Source: Zelonia costaricensis (taxonomy: Eukaryota; Euglenozoa; Kinetoplastea; Trypanosomatida; Trypanosomatidae). From it: 64,000 nt of DNA. A program made the translations under genes and the position numbers. How positions within the stretch are numbered: the stretch's first letter is position 1; each line of letters begins with the position of its first letter. The notes under the pieces were generated by a model. It ran no database searches. It was not told the DNA's origin and saw only the letters and a list, made by a program, of their open reading frames with translations. This document shows positions 1 to 10,099 of the stretch, piece by piece. Where the stretch lies: the NCBI GenBank assembly GCA_030849075.1, contig JASAOO010003458.1:1-64000 (forward strand), read 5' to 3'.

Positions 1-1
1 G

Positions 2-658
2 ATGGCGGAGCGGGTTGGGGTGATAACACCCTACACGGCACAGAAGGAGCTGCTGGAGTGGATGCTGTCGTCAGAGGAGAAGCAGGCCGGCATGATCATT
101 TCAACGGTGGACAGCTACCAGGGAAGAGAGAACCGGATCATCTTGCTGAGCCTCGTGCGGACGGTGAGTGCGGCGCAACTGCGACAGGCGGAGCAGCCCA
201 GGCGCGGCGAAGGCGCGGGCTCCGGCGACGACAGCAACGACCTTACCACGGCTGAGGAGTTGGACGCGACCGTTCCTGTGTCCACTTCGTATGGGCTCGG
301 CTTCCTGGCTGACTGGCGCCGCCTGAACGTGGCCCTGACCCGCGCGCAGGACCTGTGCATCTGCTTCGGCAGCACGCCCCTCATCGACATGGCCGGCGTT
401 AAGGCCCAGGCAGTGCTCGGCGGTGGCAGACGGCACCACCCCGCCTTGACGACGTTGAGCGACACACCGCACGAAGTCAGGCGCGTACTACGTGCAGACG
501 CTCAGGACCCGCTGACCCTGCCAAGCATGCTGAAGCACGCCAGGGCGGCCGCTGATCGCGAGATTCCCGCGAGCTCGAGCGCTGTGGCGACACCGGCGGC
601 GGCGGCGGCGGTCGTGCTGTATCGCCCTGGCATGTCGTTCATGGAGTCGCTCGAGTAG
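2..658 (+). CDS. SEN1/UPF1-like SF1 helicase, C-terminal fragment (5' end outside window)
   Basis: This is the C-terminal part of a superfamily 1 RNA/DNA helicase of the SEN1/UPF1 type, truncated by the window start. The visible part holds the last helicase motifs: VITPYTAQ near the start, motif V (TVDSYQGREN, about residues 36-45) and motif VI (RLNVALTRAQ, about 107-116). The ATG at position 2 is an internal methionine, because the same MAERVGVIT string lies deep inside the complete paralogue downstream (near 9332). DNA identity with that paralogue is patchy: 292-373 is almost identical to 9650-9728, whereas the last 90 or so residues are quite different. SEN1-type helicases act in RNA polymerase II termination and R-loop removal; that role is inferred from the family. 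The stop codon is TAG at 656-658. Confidence 0.88.
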   Translation: MAERVGVITPYTAQKELLEWMLSSEEKQAGMIISTVDSYQGRENRIILLSLVRTVSAAQLRQAEQPRRGEGAGSGDDSNDLTTAEELDATVPVSTSYGLGFLADWRRLNVALTRAQDLCICFGSTPLIDMAGVKAQAVLGGGRRHHPALTTLSDTPHEVRRVLRADAQDPLTLPSMLKHARAAADREIPASSSAVATPAAAAAVVLYRPGMSFMESLE

Positions 659-1223
659 TGCGCGGCTCGAGCGCTACCAAGCAATGGTGCCGCTTCCGCA
701 GCTTGAGATGTGCGACACGAGGGGGAGGCTCGTCAACTTCGCCGCGCCGCCCTGCACTACACACACACACGCGCCGGCGGCACTGCGCTGCACGATGGGT
801 ATCCACTGTATGCGATGCAGTACTTGTGCGGACTCAGTGCGTGGGACGGTGGGTACCACCGCGGCCGCATAGCCGTGACTACCGCTGGGGGACGCCACCT
901 AGTCCCCTCCACCTCAGCTGTCCGCCCCCGCCCCCCCCCCTCGTCTCCTTGTGGCTCCTCCACCTCCCACCCTCCAAGGCACTCCTTGCTTCCCATGCCC
1001 TGGCACAGTAGCCGAACTCGTGCCCCTGGCCGCTTGCCGACACACAGTCTGCCAGCCACGGACACGGAGTTCGCGAGTGCGCGGTGAGGCGAAGGGCGGC
1101 TAATCCACTTCGCCTGTGTGTGTGTGTGCGTGTGCATCCGCGTCGCCAAGCGACGCGCAGCCGCCCTGGTGCCGACGCACGAGGCACTGGTTGCAGCACT
1201 CGCATCTCCGCACATCCTCTCCT

Positions 1224-1705
1224 CGCCCGTTGTGTTTTTCTTTCCTGCGATGGTGTGCGCCTCTGTGCGCTTCGCTTGTCTGACGTGCGCGCTGCCCGCG
1301 CCCTCGCTGTCGGAGGACTCCGCAAAGCCCCAAGTGGTGAACGCAGGAGGTCGCCGGCAGTGAAGGCGTGGGCACCGCGAGGACCTTTCTCCAGCCCACA
1401 TGGGCACCAAGAGGCGCACACCATCACCGGCACCCAGTGTTTCCCTTCTTCTCTTTCTTTCGCTTCACTCCCCGACGCCTTTTTTCGTCTCTTCTCCCGT
1501 GCTGTACTGCCGCGGCGCGTGCCCGCATGCATGTCGATGCCCTCCAGCCTCCACACGCCGCGCGCCTGCGCGCCCCTCCCCCCCTCCCGCCCCGCTACGG
1601 TGTGTCTCCGAGGTGGGCGGCAGCAGCGAAGAGGCGGCGGCTGCACGCCTCGGGCACCACCGGCCGCCGTGCTGCGGGCAGGTGAGTCTCGGCTGGTGTG
1701 TGTGT
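1224..1705 (+). repeat. Direct repeat copy A
   Basis: First copy of an intergenic duplication. It begins with CGCCCGTTGTGTTTTTCT and runs through GGAGGACTCCGCAAAGCCCC and a pyrimidine-rich block to GCAGGTGAGTCTCGGCTGG, followed by a (TG)n run. Copy B (1899-2455) matches it with scattered substitutions, except for an extra 70-bp segment inserted in copy B. It may be a degenerate retroposon fragment of the SIDER kind known in Leishmania spacers, but I cannot confirm that by eye. Confidence 0.85.
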
Positions 1706-1722
1706 GTGTGTGTGTGTGTGTG
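1696..1722 (+). repeat. (TG)n microsatellite
   Basis: A perfect TG run at the right end of direct repeat copy A. In copy B the corresponding run is much shorter (2442-2453). Confidence 0.9.
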
Positions 1723-1898
1723 ACCTGTGGCTGTCGCGCTTCGCCTAGCATCCTGACGGGCCGTGTCCTGCCCCCACTATTTCTGGTGAAGCCCGTGAGC
1801 GTGTGCGCGTGTGTGCGTGGGTGTGTGTTGCAGCGCACCCCCACCCCCAAGTCGTGTTCGACGGTGCGCTGCAACACACCCGGGCGCAGACAGGAGAC

Positions 1899-2455
1899 CG
1901 CCCGTTGTGTTTTTCTCTCCTGCAATGGTGTGCGCCCCTGTGCATTTGACTCGTCTGATGTGCGCGCTGCCCGCGCCTTCGCTGTCGGAGGACTCCGCAA
2001 AGCCCCAAGTGGTGAACGCAGGAGGTCACCGGCAGTGAAGGCGTGGGCAGCGCGCAGATCAGACAAGCCAAACGCACAGAGGCGCACATGCAGCGCAGGA
2101 AAGAAAAACACAACGGGNGGCGTGGGCACCGCGAGGACCTTTCTCCAGCCCACATGGGCACCAAGAGGCGCACACCATCGCCGGCACCCAGTGTTTCCCT
2201 TCTTCTCCTTCTTTCGCTTCACTCCCTGACGCCTTTTTTCGTCTCTTCTCCCGTGCTGTACTGCCGCGGCGCGTGCCCGCATGCATGTCGATGCCCTCCA
2301 GCCTCCACACGCCGCGCGCCTGCACGCCCCCCTCCCGCCCCGCCACGGTGTTTCTCCGAGGTGGGCGGCAGCAGCGAAGAGGCGGCGGCTGCACGCCTCC
2401 GGCACCACCGGCCGCCGTGCTGCGGGCAGGTGAGTCTCGACTGGTGTGTGTGTGG
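1899..2455 (+). repeat. Direct repeat copy B, interrupted by an inverted segment
   Basis: Second copy of the unit at 1224-1705. The left part (1899-2048) aligns with 1224-1372 and the right part (2119-2455) with 1365-1705. The two parts overlap at the GGCGTGGGCA junction sequence, which is present on both sides of the inserted segment 2049-2117. The inserted segment ends at an N (2118), so either a real rearrangement or an assembly joint is possible. Confidence 0.85.
2049..2117 (-). repeat. Inverted copy of the left end of the direct repeat
   Basis: The reverse complement of this segment reads CCCGTTGTGTTTTTCTTTCC and continues to TGTCTGATCTGCGCGCT. It matches the left ends of copy A (from about 1226) and copy B (from about 1901). 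With copy B it forms an inverted repeat with arms of about 70 bp separated by about 80 bp. Confidence 0.85.
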
Positions 2456-2685
2456 CGTGGGAAGTGCGGCAACCCTTCACCCTCCCCCTGCCACCGGCAC
2501 CCTGCTATCACTGACGCCCGCCCCCCCCGCGTCTCTGGCGTTCGCCATCCCACTCTCGTCACCCTCGTCGTCCGTTCCCCCCCCCCCTCCGCCTTCTCCC
2601 GCTCCCGCCCCGCTCAACCCTCACCGCCGTCCCCCACTTTCATCGCACCCTGCACACACAACCACTTCCTCGTCTTGCCCACTTC

Positions 2686-2687
2686 AG
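2686..2687 (+). other. Candidate trans-splice acceptor of the SEN1-like gene
   Basis: The AG of ACTTCAG is the first good acceptor after the pyrimidine-rich block at about 2560-2680. No ATG lies between it and the chosen start codon at 2765, which supports that start. Confidence 0.55.
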
Positions 2688-2764
2688 CAGCCAACATTGC
2701 CCTGGAGGCGAGACCACAGCAGACCCTGTCCAGCTCCGGCGAAGCGCGCGGGGTCACACACAAC

Positions 2765-5700
2765 ATGGAGCCGGCAACCACGTTCATGTTTGGCTGGCGG
2801 GTGCGCCACAGCAGCGATCCGCGCAGCTGGCCGCAGCTCCCCCAGCCCGCGTCGGCCGCATCTCTCAACGCCGCAGAGCCCGCCGCGCAGGCCGCCACGG
2901 CAGCGCTGCTCGGCGAGTACGTCGCTCAGTGGACGGCGACGCTGCCGGAGGACGGCACAGACGCCGGCGAAGGCAGCGGCGCGGCGCTGCCGTCGGTCGC
3001 CCCGGCGGCAATGCTGAACGCTCTGCTGGTCAGCCTGCCGCCGGCCTCCGAGCCCCCGCCGCCCTCCACGCCCGCGGAGGCGACGAGTGGCTCGAGCTCG
3101 GCCGCTCCGCCCCCGCTGCGGCCCATCACCGCAGGCCTCTGCAGCGCCGACGTGCCTGCCGCGGAAGTGGCGTCCCAGCTGCTGCGGCACAGTCGCTGGC
3201 TTGCAACCGGCACGTCGCATGCCGCCGGCCCCGCTCCGCGCCTCGCCTCGGCGGCCCTCGTCTCTCATGCCTACACGCACGGCCTCGCGCCTGCGTGCGC
3301 AGCTCTCGGGCGGGACGCGGCGGGAGAGAGTCCGACGGGTGGCGCAGCCGTGGTGGCCGCGCTGACGGCGCAGCTGCCGTGGATGCTGCCGCTTGGGCCC
3401 GCGGCGGAGTACCGCGGCGCCCACCTTTTCCTCCTCTTCCACCCGATGCGGGTCGTGCGGGTGTGGGCGCGCGACTCGCTGCTGCGCCTCGTGGGCGCGG
3501 CTGCCACCGGCGCGGACGACAGCCGCGGCGGTGGCGACGTGGTGGTTGCGGCGCTGCTGCGGGTTGCGCTGCAGCTGCTGTGCACGCTGAAGCACCTCTC
3601 GACCCTTCCGGGCCTCGTGAGCTTCCTCGCGGCGCACCCGCGGCCCGCTGGCGATGCAGCGATGGATGCTCGGGGCAGTGGCAACAGTGGTGAGCGCTAC
3701 GTGGTCCAGGAGCGGGTGCACACCTTTGCCGACGGCGTGTTCCACGTCTTCACGATACTCACCGCGTGGGACGCGCAGGTGGCAACGGCCACCACCACAG
3801 CCCCCGAGTCGCTTGTCCCGCTCCTGGGCAGGTGTCGGGCGACGGTGCTGCTGCTGGGCGGTAGCATGGCACTGTACGGCCTGCAGGCGGCGCACAACGG
3901 CATCCGCCGCGCTGTGATGGACGCGTGGCAGGACCACCAGCTGCACCACCCGCTGCAGTCCGCCGCGGCCCGAGTCGACCCGGCCCGCGCCGCGCACGCC
4001 GCCCTGACGCAGCTGCTGATGCCGCTCAACGCGCTGCTCGCCGCGAACCCGCGCATGCCGCGTGCGGGTGCCGTCACTGCCGCCGCGGTGCGCAAGGCCG
4101 TGGCCAAGGCGCTCGTGCACTGCCTACTGGACAATGCGAGCGGCCTCGTCGCGAGTCGAGAGGAGGCGGCCTGGCGGCGGGGTCGGCTGGAGTGGCTGTG
4201 GTCGCTCGCCGCAGCACTGGAGCCGCCCACACCACGTGTCACCGCGCCGCTGCTAGCGGACCCCCTCGAAGGGGCCGCCACCGCCGCCCGCCCGACGTCC
4301 GCGCGTGGGGGCGACAGCGTCGGCGGCTCCAGCGAGGCGCTTGTGTGGGTGCCGGAGCGCAGCGCGGGGTGGGTGCTGCGGCCGCTGCTGAAGAACGCGG
4401 CGCAGCAGCTTCGCTGGACCGACGCGATGGCGACGGCGAAGATGCGACCCGGCTCGGGCCCCGTCAGCGACCCCGCTGACGACGCCGTGCGCCGCCTCGA
4501 TCGGGCCGTCCACGCGCTCTTCTTGTTGCTGGACACCGCCGCAGCAGCCGTGCCGCGGCTGTTGTGCACAACGTACTTCCACGACACCATTGCCGCACAC
4601 GAGTTGGCGCTGCTGACGCTCGCGATTGGTGGCATTATGCACACCCGCACCGCCCACGCGCTGGGCCTGCACCGTCTGCTCGTCATGGCCGACGTACGTG
4701 CCTTTGCGGCGGGTGCGGCGGCGCAGGCGCAGGGGGCCGCCTCAGCCACCGGCGCGCGTGGCGGTGCGGTGGGAGTGCCGACGGTGTGCCTCCAGCGAGT
4801 GTGGCTCACGCTACCCACCCTCCTCTCGCAGATGGCCAAGGCTGGCGCCAGCAGCAGCAACAGCACCAGCCCTCTCGCATCGTCCGAGGTCCTTGTGCAG
4901 CTCTGCGGTACGCTGACGGAGCTGGTCGATGCTGCGGCCGCGCCGTGTGCGCAGTGGCTGCTTGCCTCCGGCGCTGGCCCTGCCATGGCTATGGCCCCGG
5001 CGCCTTTGCAGGAAGTGGTTCAGTGCGCGCTGCGTGGCGTCGCGCAGGCACTGCTGGACCACCACGGGGCACTGCACCGGGTCTGGCTCGGGCTGCCGGC
5101 CACCGCAGCGGAGGCGGCGTGCGTGGCGGCCGCGTCGAGTGCCGCCTCACGCGCCGTGACGCACGAGCGCGCGTTCCTGCGGCTCCTGTTTGCCCTGCGC
5201 CTCTCCGCCAACGCAGAGCTGCGGCGGCTGGGCGAGCGCCTCGCCGCCGTCTTCTGCGTTGGTGTGACGGACACCGTCGGTCGCATGTTGACTGCCGAGG
5301 CGGCGGAGTGGCTCTGGCGAGAAGTTGTGCTTGCGCAGCCCGATGTGTGCCGCCACGCGCCGCTGCTCCCCGTCCACGACGGCGGCGCCGACGCGTCGGC
5401 GGCGGCGGCGCTGTTGGACATGAACGACGCAGGTCTTCTCAGCGCGGCCCGGGCACAGGCGCCGCTCTGGCTGGTGGTTCTCCGGGAGGGGAGCTGGGAT
5501 CAGCGGAGCGCGGAGGAGGTGCAGCGCGCGTGGTGGCTGGCGACGCTGCTCGTGGACGTGGCCGCACTCGACGTGGAAGGGCGCCGCGACCTGGCGGAGC
5601 GAGTTCTCCTCGCGCTACCCACCGCTCCCATGCTGGCTGCGGACGGCCCCGCAGCCGCAGCGCCGTGGGACCCAGACGGGGAAGGGGACGGGCACGGCGA

Positions 5701-8700
5701 GGCGGAGGGGGAGGGGGAGGGGGCCGCGGTGGCAGCGACACAGCGGGACGGGTTGGGTGGAGTGCCGTCTGCCGCCCAGCGGTGCCACGCCGTGGTGCGG
5801 CGCCTCTTCACGTTGATGCTGCACAAGGCGGAGCAGTACCCCCGCGCCAGCCTCGCACGTCTACTCCTGCACATCAGCCACGCCATTCCCCCTGCTGCCG
5901 CCGCACGTGACACGGTCTTCCTGCGCGACACGCAGCCGCTGCTCGTCCGGCTTGGCGCGCGCCAGTCGGAGGTGCAGCAGCGCCTCGCCGCGGATGGTCC
6001 GGCGTGGGTGCGGCGCGGGGTGGCGGCGGCGGGGCAGACGATGCAGGAGTGCCTTGCAGAGCAGGAGCGCCGCTTTCGCCAGTTCGAGGTGGAGGAGGCG
6101 ACGCAGCGGCACGAGGAGGCGACGGCGGCGCAGTCCGCCGCGGTGGCGGAGCGGCTGCGCCAGGGCAACGAGGCACGACGCGTAGCAGAGCTGGCACGGG
6201 AGCGCCACACATCGCAGTCCAGTGCCTCCGCAACCCTCAACCACAGCCGCAGCTCCACAAGCGCCAGCATCGGCGGGCGCACCGCGGACGGCCCACAGGC
6301 AGCCACGCGGCAGCCGCGTCAGCAGCAGCTCACGTTTCCGTGCCGGCCCCTGCACCAGTTCGAGTCCGCACAAGGGCCGTGGTCAGTGACAGCGAGTACA
6401 AGTGCTGAGGCGCACGCGGTGGTTGAGCTCGACGTCGACTCGGACGTGGGTGAGGCCGAGGCGGACGCATCGGTGGCACGGCTGCTGGACCGCATCGCGG
6501 GCTCTGTGGTCCTGCCCACGGCCCCCTCCGCCCCCTCTGCGTCGTCGTCCCGCTCGTCGTCGCCTGACAAGGTGCCGCCGGCCCTGGCGGCGCCCTCTCC
6601 AGCGCGCCCACCCACGCAGCCACGGGCAGCAGTGGCGCCCGCTGCCGCCTCCGCCCCTGCCCCGAGCATTCTTCAGCAGAAACTGCAGGCCATCAACGCG
6701 CGCAACACGCACCGCGTGCACCATGCAGAGCAGCTGCGACAGCTGCAGGACCGGCTGCGGCTGGTCGCGACCAGCACGAACCTCACGCACCTGCAGCCCC
6801 CGCTGATCCACGACATCGTCGGCGCCACCTCGCAGTGCATGGCGACGGAGGTGCCCGTGTTGCCGGAGGTATTCGTGCCCGCGGCTGAGGTGCTGCCGCT
6901 GCTCCACGGAGGCGGTGGTGGTGCCACGGCTGCGGCGACCGGTAACTCTGCCGCCCCGGTGCCGTTCGGTGATGCGGCCGGGGTGTACGCCGTCCGCTTC
7001 GCCCCGCACATCGCTCTTGAGCTGCGCTACGACGTTGTCCGCAGCTTCGAGGAGTTCATGGAGCGGTCCTGCAAGCCGGACACCGCCGGTGGACACGGCA
7101 GCTGCAACGGCTACACCGGCGCGCGGCGTCGCCTGGAGGGAGGGGCGGGACGCAGCGCCCCGGCAGCGGCGCTGGAGGCCCCCGCCACGGAGCTGAAGTG
7201 GACGGAGCTGCTCCCTCTCCACCCAAACGTCCCGTGCACGTGCGTGGCGGTGCAGACGGCAGCGGGTGCGGCGCCAGCCGCGTCGAGGCGGCACAACCTG
7301 CCCATCGCCCTCACCGCACCGGCTGCGCCGCCCCCGCTGGGTGGGGGCAGCAGCCTGCGGATCCGCGTTCAGGCGTGCGCGAACGCGGCAGTGCAGCGGC
7401 ATGAGCGGCAGCAACGGGAGCCCGGCGCGCGGCGCGGTGCAGCTGCGCAGGCGTCCGTTGCACCTTCGACGCAGCCGCCGAGACCGGTGGACACTCTCGT
7501 GCTCAACGCGGCGACGCAAGGTCTTCCGGCGGTGCTGGCCGAGGGGGACGTCGTCGCCGTGTTGCTGCCGCTCCACGCCGTGCTGGCACGCTGGCTGGAG
7601 CGGGAACTCGGCTGCCCGCTCGCCCACTGCACCACCGCGGAGGCGGCGCAGCGTGCGCGAGAACTGGTTCGAACGCTGCCGCGGAGCTGGCAGGTGACGG
7701 GCTGCGCGGTACAGGTGTGCTACGTGGAGTCGATGCTGCCCGGGGAACGGGCGGCGACACTGGTGGCGGCCCCTGCCGTGGTAGAACGCGCCACTCACGG
7801 CCGACACGCCGCGCACCCTCAGCCGCACGTGCCCACGCTGCGCTTCCTTCACGTATTCCGCATGGCCTTTGACACCACCGCGCCGTCCGCCACCTTCTAC
7901 CTCGCCAAGCTCACCTCCCTCAACGCTTCGTTGATGGAGCTGGAGGCGCTGCACTCCATCGACAGCACCCGCTTCGCCGCCACGCTGTACGACCCGCGGC
8001 ACACCGCGCCACAGAGCACCGCCTTCTACGACTGGGCCACGTCGCTGCTCTCCGCCGCAGGCCCGCTGCGTGCGACGCCGCTGCTGCCCGTGCTGCGCGC
8101 GCGGCTGCTGCTCCAGCAGCAGCTGAACGACTGGCAGATCCGCGCGGTCACGGCGGTGCTGTACGCGGTGTGCCCGCGCTGGGACGGCGGGGTGGCGGAG
8201 CAGGTCACGCAGGCCGTGATGCCGCGCGCGCCGGAGGTGCTGATGATCGAGGGCCCACCGGGAACCGGCAAGACCCAGACCATCGGGTCGCTGACGCTGA
8301 ACCTGGTGCACCACCTCAGCCGCGTGCGTGGCACGGCACCCCGCGTGCTGGTGTGCGCGCCGTCGAACTGCGCTGTGGACGAGGCGCTGCTGCGCGTTGT
8401 GCGGCTGCGCAAGCAGCTGAGCGAGGCCGCGGCTGCGGGCGGTGACGGTGCTGGCGTGGCGCAGCGCCCAGCGCAGGCGGTGCTGAGTGGCGGGCTGCTG
8501 CGCATCGGGGTGCGGGACAAGGTCGATGCGGAGGTGCTGGCCCAGCCCGAGGCGGTGTTCTTTGACGACGTTGTGGAAGAGATGCTCGAGAGTAGCAAGG
8601 CGGCCTCCGCCCGCGGTGGACGCGGGGGCGGCGGCGGTGCTGCTGCTGCTGCTGGACGTGGCGGTCGGAGCGGGGGCGGCAGTGACGTTCGCGGCGCGGA

Positions 8701-10099
8701 CAGCGGCAATGCGCGCGCGCGTCAAGTGGCTCGTGCGCAGGCGCTCTCGGGTGCTGTCATGATCTTCTCCACGCTCGGCTCCTTGCACCATGTTTCTCGC
8801 ACGGTGCAGGGCTTCGACTTCGACGTGGTGGTCGTGGATGAGGCCTCGCAGGGGACGGAGCCGGCGGTGTTGCAGGCGATCACGCTGGCCAAGCACAAGT
8901 GCGTGCTCGTGGGCGACTCCCGGCAGCTGCAGCCCACGATTCTGTCGCCGGAGGCGAGTCGCTGCGGTCTGCGCCGCAGCCTGCTGGTGCGGCTGCTCTC
9001 GTGCGGGCACCGCTCCTTCATGCTGCGCACGCAGTATCGCATGCACCCCGACATCGTCGCGTTCCCCAACGCGTACTTCTACAACTCGCAGCTGCTGACC
9101 GACCGAAGTGTGCGCGTGCGCTCTCGCGTCCCCGTCGGCACCGCAGCAGCGCCTCACGCCGCCACAATAGCGCAGCGGCTCGGGCTGAGTCCCCGGTTTG
9201 TCTTCGTGGACGTCGCCAACGCGCAGATGGAGCGGCGCGGTGGCCGCTCGCTGCAGAACCCCCGCGAGGCGGCCGCCGTGGTGGACGTCATGCGACAGCT
9301 GCGCACCTTCTTCGCGATGTCGCTGCCGGAGATGGCGGAGCGGGTTGGGGTGATCACCTTCTACGCGGCGCAGAAGAGCTTGATCATGTCGATGCTGTCG
9401 CGGCAGGAGCGGGAGAGCGGAGTGCAGGTGGCCACGGTGGACAGCTTCCAAGGCAAGGAGAAGCGGATCGTCTTGCTGAGCTGCGTGCGGACGGTGAGTG
9501 CGGCGCAACTGCGACAGGCGGAGCAGCGCACGCGGCGCCGGCCCCGGGACAGCGGCAGCGATGACGGCGGGGGGCCCGGTGAGGACGCAACGGACACCGA
9601 GCCGGTCGTGCTGGAAGAGCGACGAGCGAGCTGGCGTGCAGGCCGCTTCGGGCTCGGCTTCCTGGCTGACTGGCACCGCCTGAACGTGGCCCTGACCCGC
9701 GCGCAGGACCTGTGCATCTGCTTCGGCAGTGCCAGCACGCTGCGCGCGGTTGGCATGGCCGCCCTCACCGTCGCTGCCCCCACGCACTGCTGCACTACAG
9801 CGGACAGCAGTGTAGAGGAGGTGGCGAGGCAGCTGGACGCCGAGGACGAGGACCCGCTGGCGCTGTTCCGCATGCTCGAGCACGCTGAGGCCCGCGACGC
9901 GGCACTGCCGCAGAGCGTCGTCGCCGCAGCGCAAGTGTCATCGCCGCCACGGGCTGACTCCATTGAAGTTGTGGAGGAGCCGCTGCTTCCCACGTCCACC
10001 TCGCGCACTGCGTTTGTGACGTACAACCCCAGGTCGGCGCTCATTAAGGAGCTCACAGCGCGAGCGGTGGCGGCGCAGGCGCAGAGCCGGGCACCCTAA
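2765..10099 (+). CDS. Large SEN1-like superfamily 1 RNA/DNA helicase
   Basis: The product is 2,444 residues, of the size of yeast Sen1 and human senataxin. Residues 1 to about 1330 are an alanine/leucine-rich helical region. A charged Glu/Arg-rich segment and a Ser/Pro-rich linker follow at about 1090-1310. The C-terminal third is the helicase core: Walker A GPPGTGKT (1830-1837), DEAS box (2025-2028), QYRMHP (from 2090), DSFQGKEKR (from 2226) and RLNVALTRA (from 2305). All key catalytic motifs look intact. A Gly/Ala-rich insert (about 1945-1975) sits inside the first RecA-like domain. By family it should unwind RNA or RNA:DNA hybrids in the nucleus. The start at 2765 is the first ATG after the acceptor near 2686; the frame is open further upstream, but through repeat sequence. 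It is the complete tandem paralogue of the fragment at the window start. Confidence 0.9.
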   Translation: MEPATTFMFGWRVRHSSDPRSWPQLPQPASAASLNAAEPAAQAATAALLGEYVAQWTATLPEDGTDAGEGSGAALPSVAPAAMLNALLVSLPPASEPPPPSTPAEATSGSSSAAPPPLRPITAGLCSADVPAAEVASQLLRHSRWLATGTSHAAGPAPRLASAALVSHAYTHGLAPACAALGRDAAGESPTGGAAVVAALTAQLPWMLPLGPAAEYRGAHLFLLFHPMRVVRVWARDSLLRLVGAAATGADDSRGGGDVVVAALLRVALQLLCTLKHLSTLPGLVSFLAAHPRPAGDAAMDARGSGNSGERYVVQERVHTFADGVFHVFTILTAWDAQVATATTTAPESLVPLLGRCRATVLLLGGSMALYGLQAAHNGIRRAVMDAWQDHQLHHPLQSAAARVDPARAAHAALTQLLMPLNALLAANPRMPRAGAVTAAAVRKAVAKALVHCLLDNASGLVASREEAAWRRGRLEWLWSLAAALEPPTPRVTAPLLADPLEGAATAARPTSARGGDSVGGSSEALVWVPERSAGWVLRPLLKNAAQQLRWTDAMATAKMRPGSGPVSDPADDAVRRLDRAVHALFLLLDTAAAAVPRLLCTTYFHDTIAAHELALLTLAIGGIMHTRTAHALGLHRLLVMADVRAFAAGAAAQAQGAASATGARGGAVGVPTVCLQRVWLTLPTLLSQMAKAGASSSNSTSPLASSEVLVQLCGTLTELVDAAAAPCAQWLLASGAGPAMAMAPAPLQEVVQCALRGVAQALLDHHGALHRVWLGLPATAAEAACVAAASSAASRAVTHERAFLRLLFALRLSANAELRRLGERLAAVFCVGVTDTVGRMLTAEAAEWLWREVVLAQPDVCRHAPLLPVHDGGADASAAAALLDMNDAGLLSAARAQAPLWLVVLREGSWDQRSAEEVQRAWWLATLLVDVAALDVEGRRDLAERVLLALPTAPMLAADGPAAAAPWDPDGEGDGHGEAEGEGEGAAVAATQRDGLGGVPSAAQRCHAVVRRLFTLMLHKAEQYPRASLARLLLHISHAIPPAAAARDTVFLRDTQPLLVRLGARQSEVQQRLAADGPAWVRRGVAAAGQTMQECLAEQERRFRQFEVEEATQRHEEATAAQSAAVAERLRQGNEARRVAELARERHTSQSSASATLNHSRSSTSASIGGRTADGPQAATRQPRQQQLTFPCRPLHQFESAQGPWSVTASTSAEAHAVVELDVDSDVGEAEADASVARLLDRIAGSVVLPTAPSAPSASSSRSSSPDKVPPALAAPSPARPPTQPRAAVAPAAASAPAPSILQQKLQAINARNTHRVHHAEQLRQLQDRLRLVATSTNLTHLQPPLIHDIVGATSQCMATEVPVLPEVFVPAAEVLPLLHGGGGGATAAATGNSAAPVPFGDAAGVYAVRFAPHIALELRYDVVRSFEEFMERSCKPDTAGGHGSCNGYTGARRRLEGGAGRSAPAAALEAPATELKWTELLPLHPNVPCTCVAVQTAAGAAPAASRRHNLPIALTAPAAPPPLGGGSSLRIRVQACANAAVQRHERQQREPGARRGAAAQASVAPSTQPPRPVDTLVLNAATQGLPAVLAEGDVVAVLLPLHAVLARWLERELGCPLAHCTTAEAAQRARELVRTLPRSWQVTGCAVQVCYVESMLPGERAATLVAAPAVVERATHGRHAAHPQPHVPTLRFLHVFRMAFDTTAPSATFYLAKLTSLNASLMELEALHSIDSTRFAATLYDPRHTAPQSTAFYDWATSLLSAAGPLRATPLLPVLRARLLLQQQLNDWQIRAVTAVLYAVCPRWDGGVAEQVTQAVMPRAPEVLMIEGPPGTGKTQTIGSLTLNLVHHLSRVRGTAPRVLVCAPSNCAVDEALLRVVRLRKQLSEAAAAGGDGAGVAQRPAQAVLSGGLLRIGVRDKVDAEVLAQPEAVFFDDVVEEMLESSKAASARGGRGGGGGAAAAAGRGGRSGGGSDVRGADSGNARARQVARAQALSGAVMIFSTLGSLHHVSRTVQGFDFDVVVVDEASQGTEPAVLQAITLAKHKCVLVGDSRQLQPTILSPEASRCGLRRSLLVRLLSCGHRSFMLRTQYRMHPDIVAFPNAYFYNSQLLTDRSVRVRSRVPVGTAAAPHAATIAQRLGLSPRFVFVDVANAQMERRGGRSLQNPREAAAVVDVMRQLRTFFAMSLPEMAERVGVITFYAAQKSLIMSMLSRQERESGVQVATVDSFQGKEKRIVLLSCVRTVSAAQLRQAEQRTRRRPRDSGSDDGGGPGEDATDTEPVVLEERRASWRAGRFGLGFLADWHRLNVALTRAQDLCICFGSASTLRAVGMAALTVAAPTHCCTTADSSVEEVARQLDAEDEDPLALFRMLEHAEARDAALPQSVVAAAQVSSPPRADSIEVVEEPLLPTSTSRTAFVTYNPRSALIKELTARAVAAQAQSRAP

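Larger units (their letters stand above)
659..2764 (+). other. Intergenic spacer with repeats between two helicase genes
   Basis: This spacer is 2.1 kb long and has no convincing gene. It carries a direct duplication of about 480-550 bp, an inverted copy of part of that duplication, a (TG)n run at 1696-1722, and one ambiguous base (N) at 2118. Near the right end, a long pyrimidine-rich stretch (about 2560-2640) leads to the likely trans-splice acceptor of the next gene. Open frames here are repeat-derived and low in complexity. Confidence 0.8.

Noticed and set aside
2..4. ATG at the window start as a true start codon
   Set aside because: The identical methionine is internal in the paralogue at 9332, so the gene continues upstream.
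879..2480. 533-codon minus-strand frame across the repeat region
   Set aside because: It follows the direct repeats and is broken by the N at 2118. The translation is His/Thr- and Arg-rich repeats with no domain.
6383..9934. 1,183-codon open frame on the minus strand
   Set aside because: It lies antisense to the SEN1-like helicase core, has no recognisable motif and is rich in Arg, His and Leu as expected from antisense GC-rich coding DNA.
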